Shown here piece after piece: positions 63,946 through 64,000 of a stretch of DNA of 64,000 bases. A program made the position numbers and the translations under genes. This DNA is from Burkholderia pseudomultivorans (GTDB lineage Bacteria; Pseudomonadota; Gammaproteobacteria; Burkholderiales; Burkholderiaceae). Every line of letters begins with the position of its first letter. Positions within the stretch are counted from its first letter, which is position 1. The DNA is taken from contig NZ_CP013378.1 in NCBI RefSeq assembly GCF_001718415.1, forward strand, positions 2,976,001-3,040,000, read 5' to 3'. Under the pieces are notes generated by a model. That model had not been told where the DNA came from. It ran no database searches and saw nothing but the letters and a program-made list of their open reading frames with translations.

Positions 63946-64000
63946 ATGCAGATTCCTGGATACGCCTGGCTCGCGATCGCGATCGTCGCGGAGGTGATCG
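63946..64000 (+). CDS. SMR family efflux transporter, N-terminus only (cut by window)
   Basis: ATG 63946 follows the UPF0303 stop by 3 bp. The visible start MQIPGYAWLAIAIVAEVI has the first membrane helix with the essential Glu (AEV) of EmrE/Sug-type small multidrug resistance proteins. Only 18 residues are in the window. Confidence 0.7.
   Translation, partial: MQIPGYAWLAIAIVAEVI

Overview
The window is chromosomal DNA from a high-GC beta-proteobacterium, almost certainly a Burkholderia (cepacia-complex-like). The signs are gene order and protein sequences: odhL-zapE, a tad/Flp pilus locus next to an Hfq2-type chaperone, DUF2968, UPF0303, and paired aat/bpt genes. Most of it is ordinary core genome. 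The accessory or unusual parts are 3-24 kb and the tRNA-Leu repeat region at 37.2-38.9 kb, with a third site at 50.1-50.4 kb.

Layout: 1-2.9 kb holds the end of the E3 subunit of 2-oxoglutarate dehydrogenase, ZapE, a transposase-N-terminus-like orphan and a DUF2147 protein. 3.0-7.9 kb (minus) holds two repeat-rich lipoproteins followed by a two-partner-secretion (TpsB/ShlB-type) outer-membrane transporter, behind a textbook sigma-54 promoter. 8.6-20.3 kb (plus) is a complete tad pilus locus (flp, tadV, tadE, cpaB, cpaC, tadZ, tadA, tadB, tadC, tadD, DUF3613, tadG), followed by a sigma-54 enhancer-binding regulator (20.3-21.8 kb) and a DUF2968 coiled-coil secreted protein. A 652-nt group II intron without a reverse transcriptase gene sits exactly behind the DUF2968 terminator and abuts the stop codon of the Hfq2-like gene.

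24.2-37.2 kb holds fatty-acid activation (fadD plus a TetR regulator), an MFS transporter, GNAT and ParBc_2-like proteins, a SulP permease, and a minus-strand ROK regulator/ribose-fructose-type ABC importer operon behind a perfect 24-bp AT-rich operator. 37.2-38.9 kb holds two tRNA-Leu(CAG) genes, each with consensus promoters and each followed by terminators and 107-nt 'tRNA-Leu-ended' structured repeats; a flavodoxin gene lies between them, and a third tRNA-Leu cassette lies at 50.2 kb. 39-50 kb holds a sulfonate-type binding protein, a basic DUF6496 protein, a CYTH-CHAD protein, a second SulP permease, an AI-2E family transporter with a long C-terminal extension, an AsmA protein and a ferritin-like protein. 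50.6-64 kb holds rnr, rlmB, an AmiD-like amidase, rpiA, a FadR-type regulator, an oxidoreductase, an amino-acid importer without its ATPase, pyrD, the N-end-rule pair bpt/aat, a NUDIX hydrolase, initiator tRNA, UPF0303 and the start of an SMR efflux gene.

The most interesting readings are: (1) a likely sigma-54-controlled surface-appendage locus in which the local activator could fire both the repeat-lipoprotein/TpsB operon and the pilus operon from one 680-bp intergenic region; (2) a repeated, highly structured RNA-like element with a tRNA-Leu acceptor stem and CCA end but no anticodon arm; (3) the ORF-less group II intron, whose EBS1-IBS1 pairing and terminator-adjacent site can be read directly.
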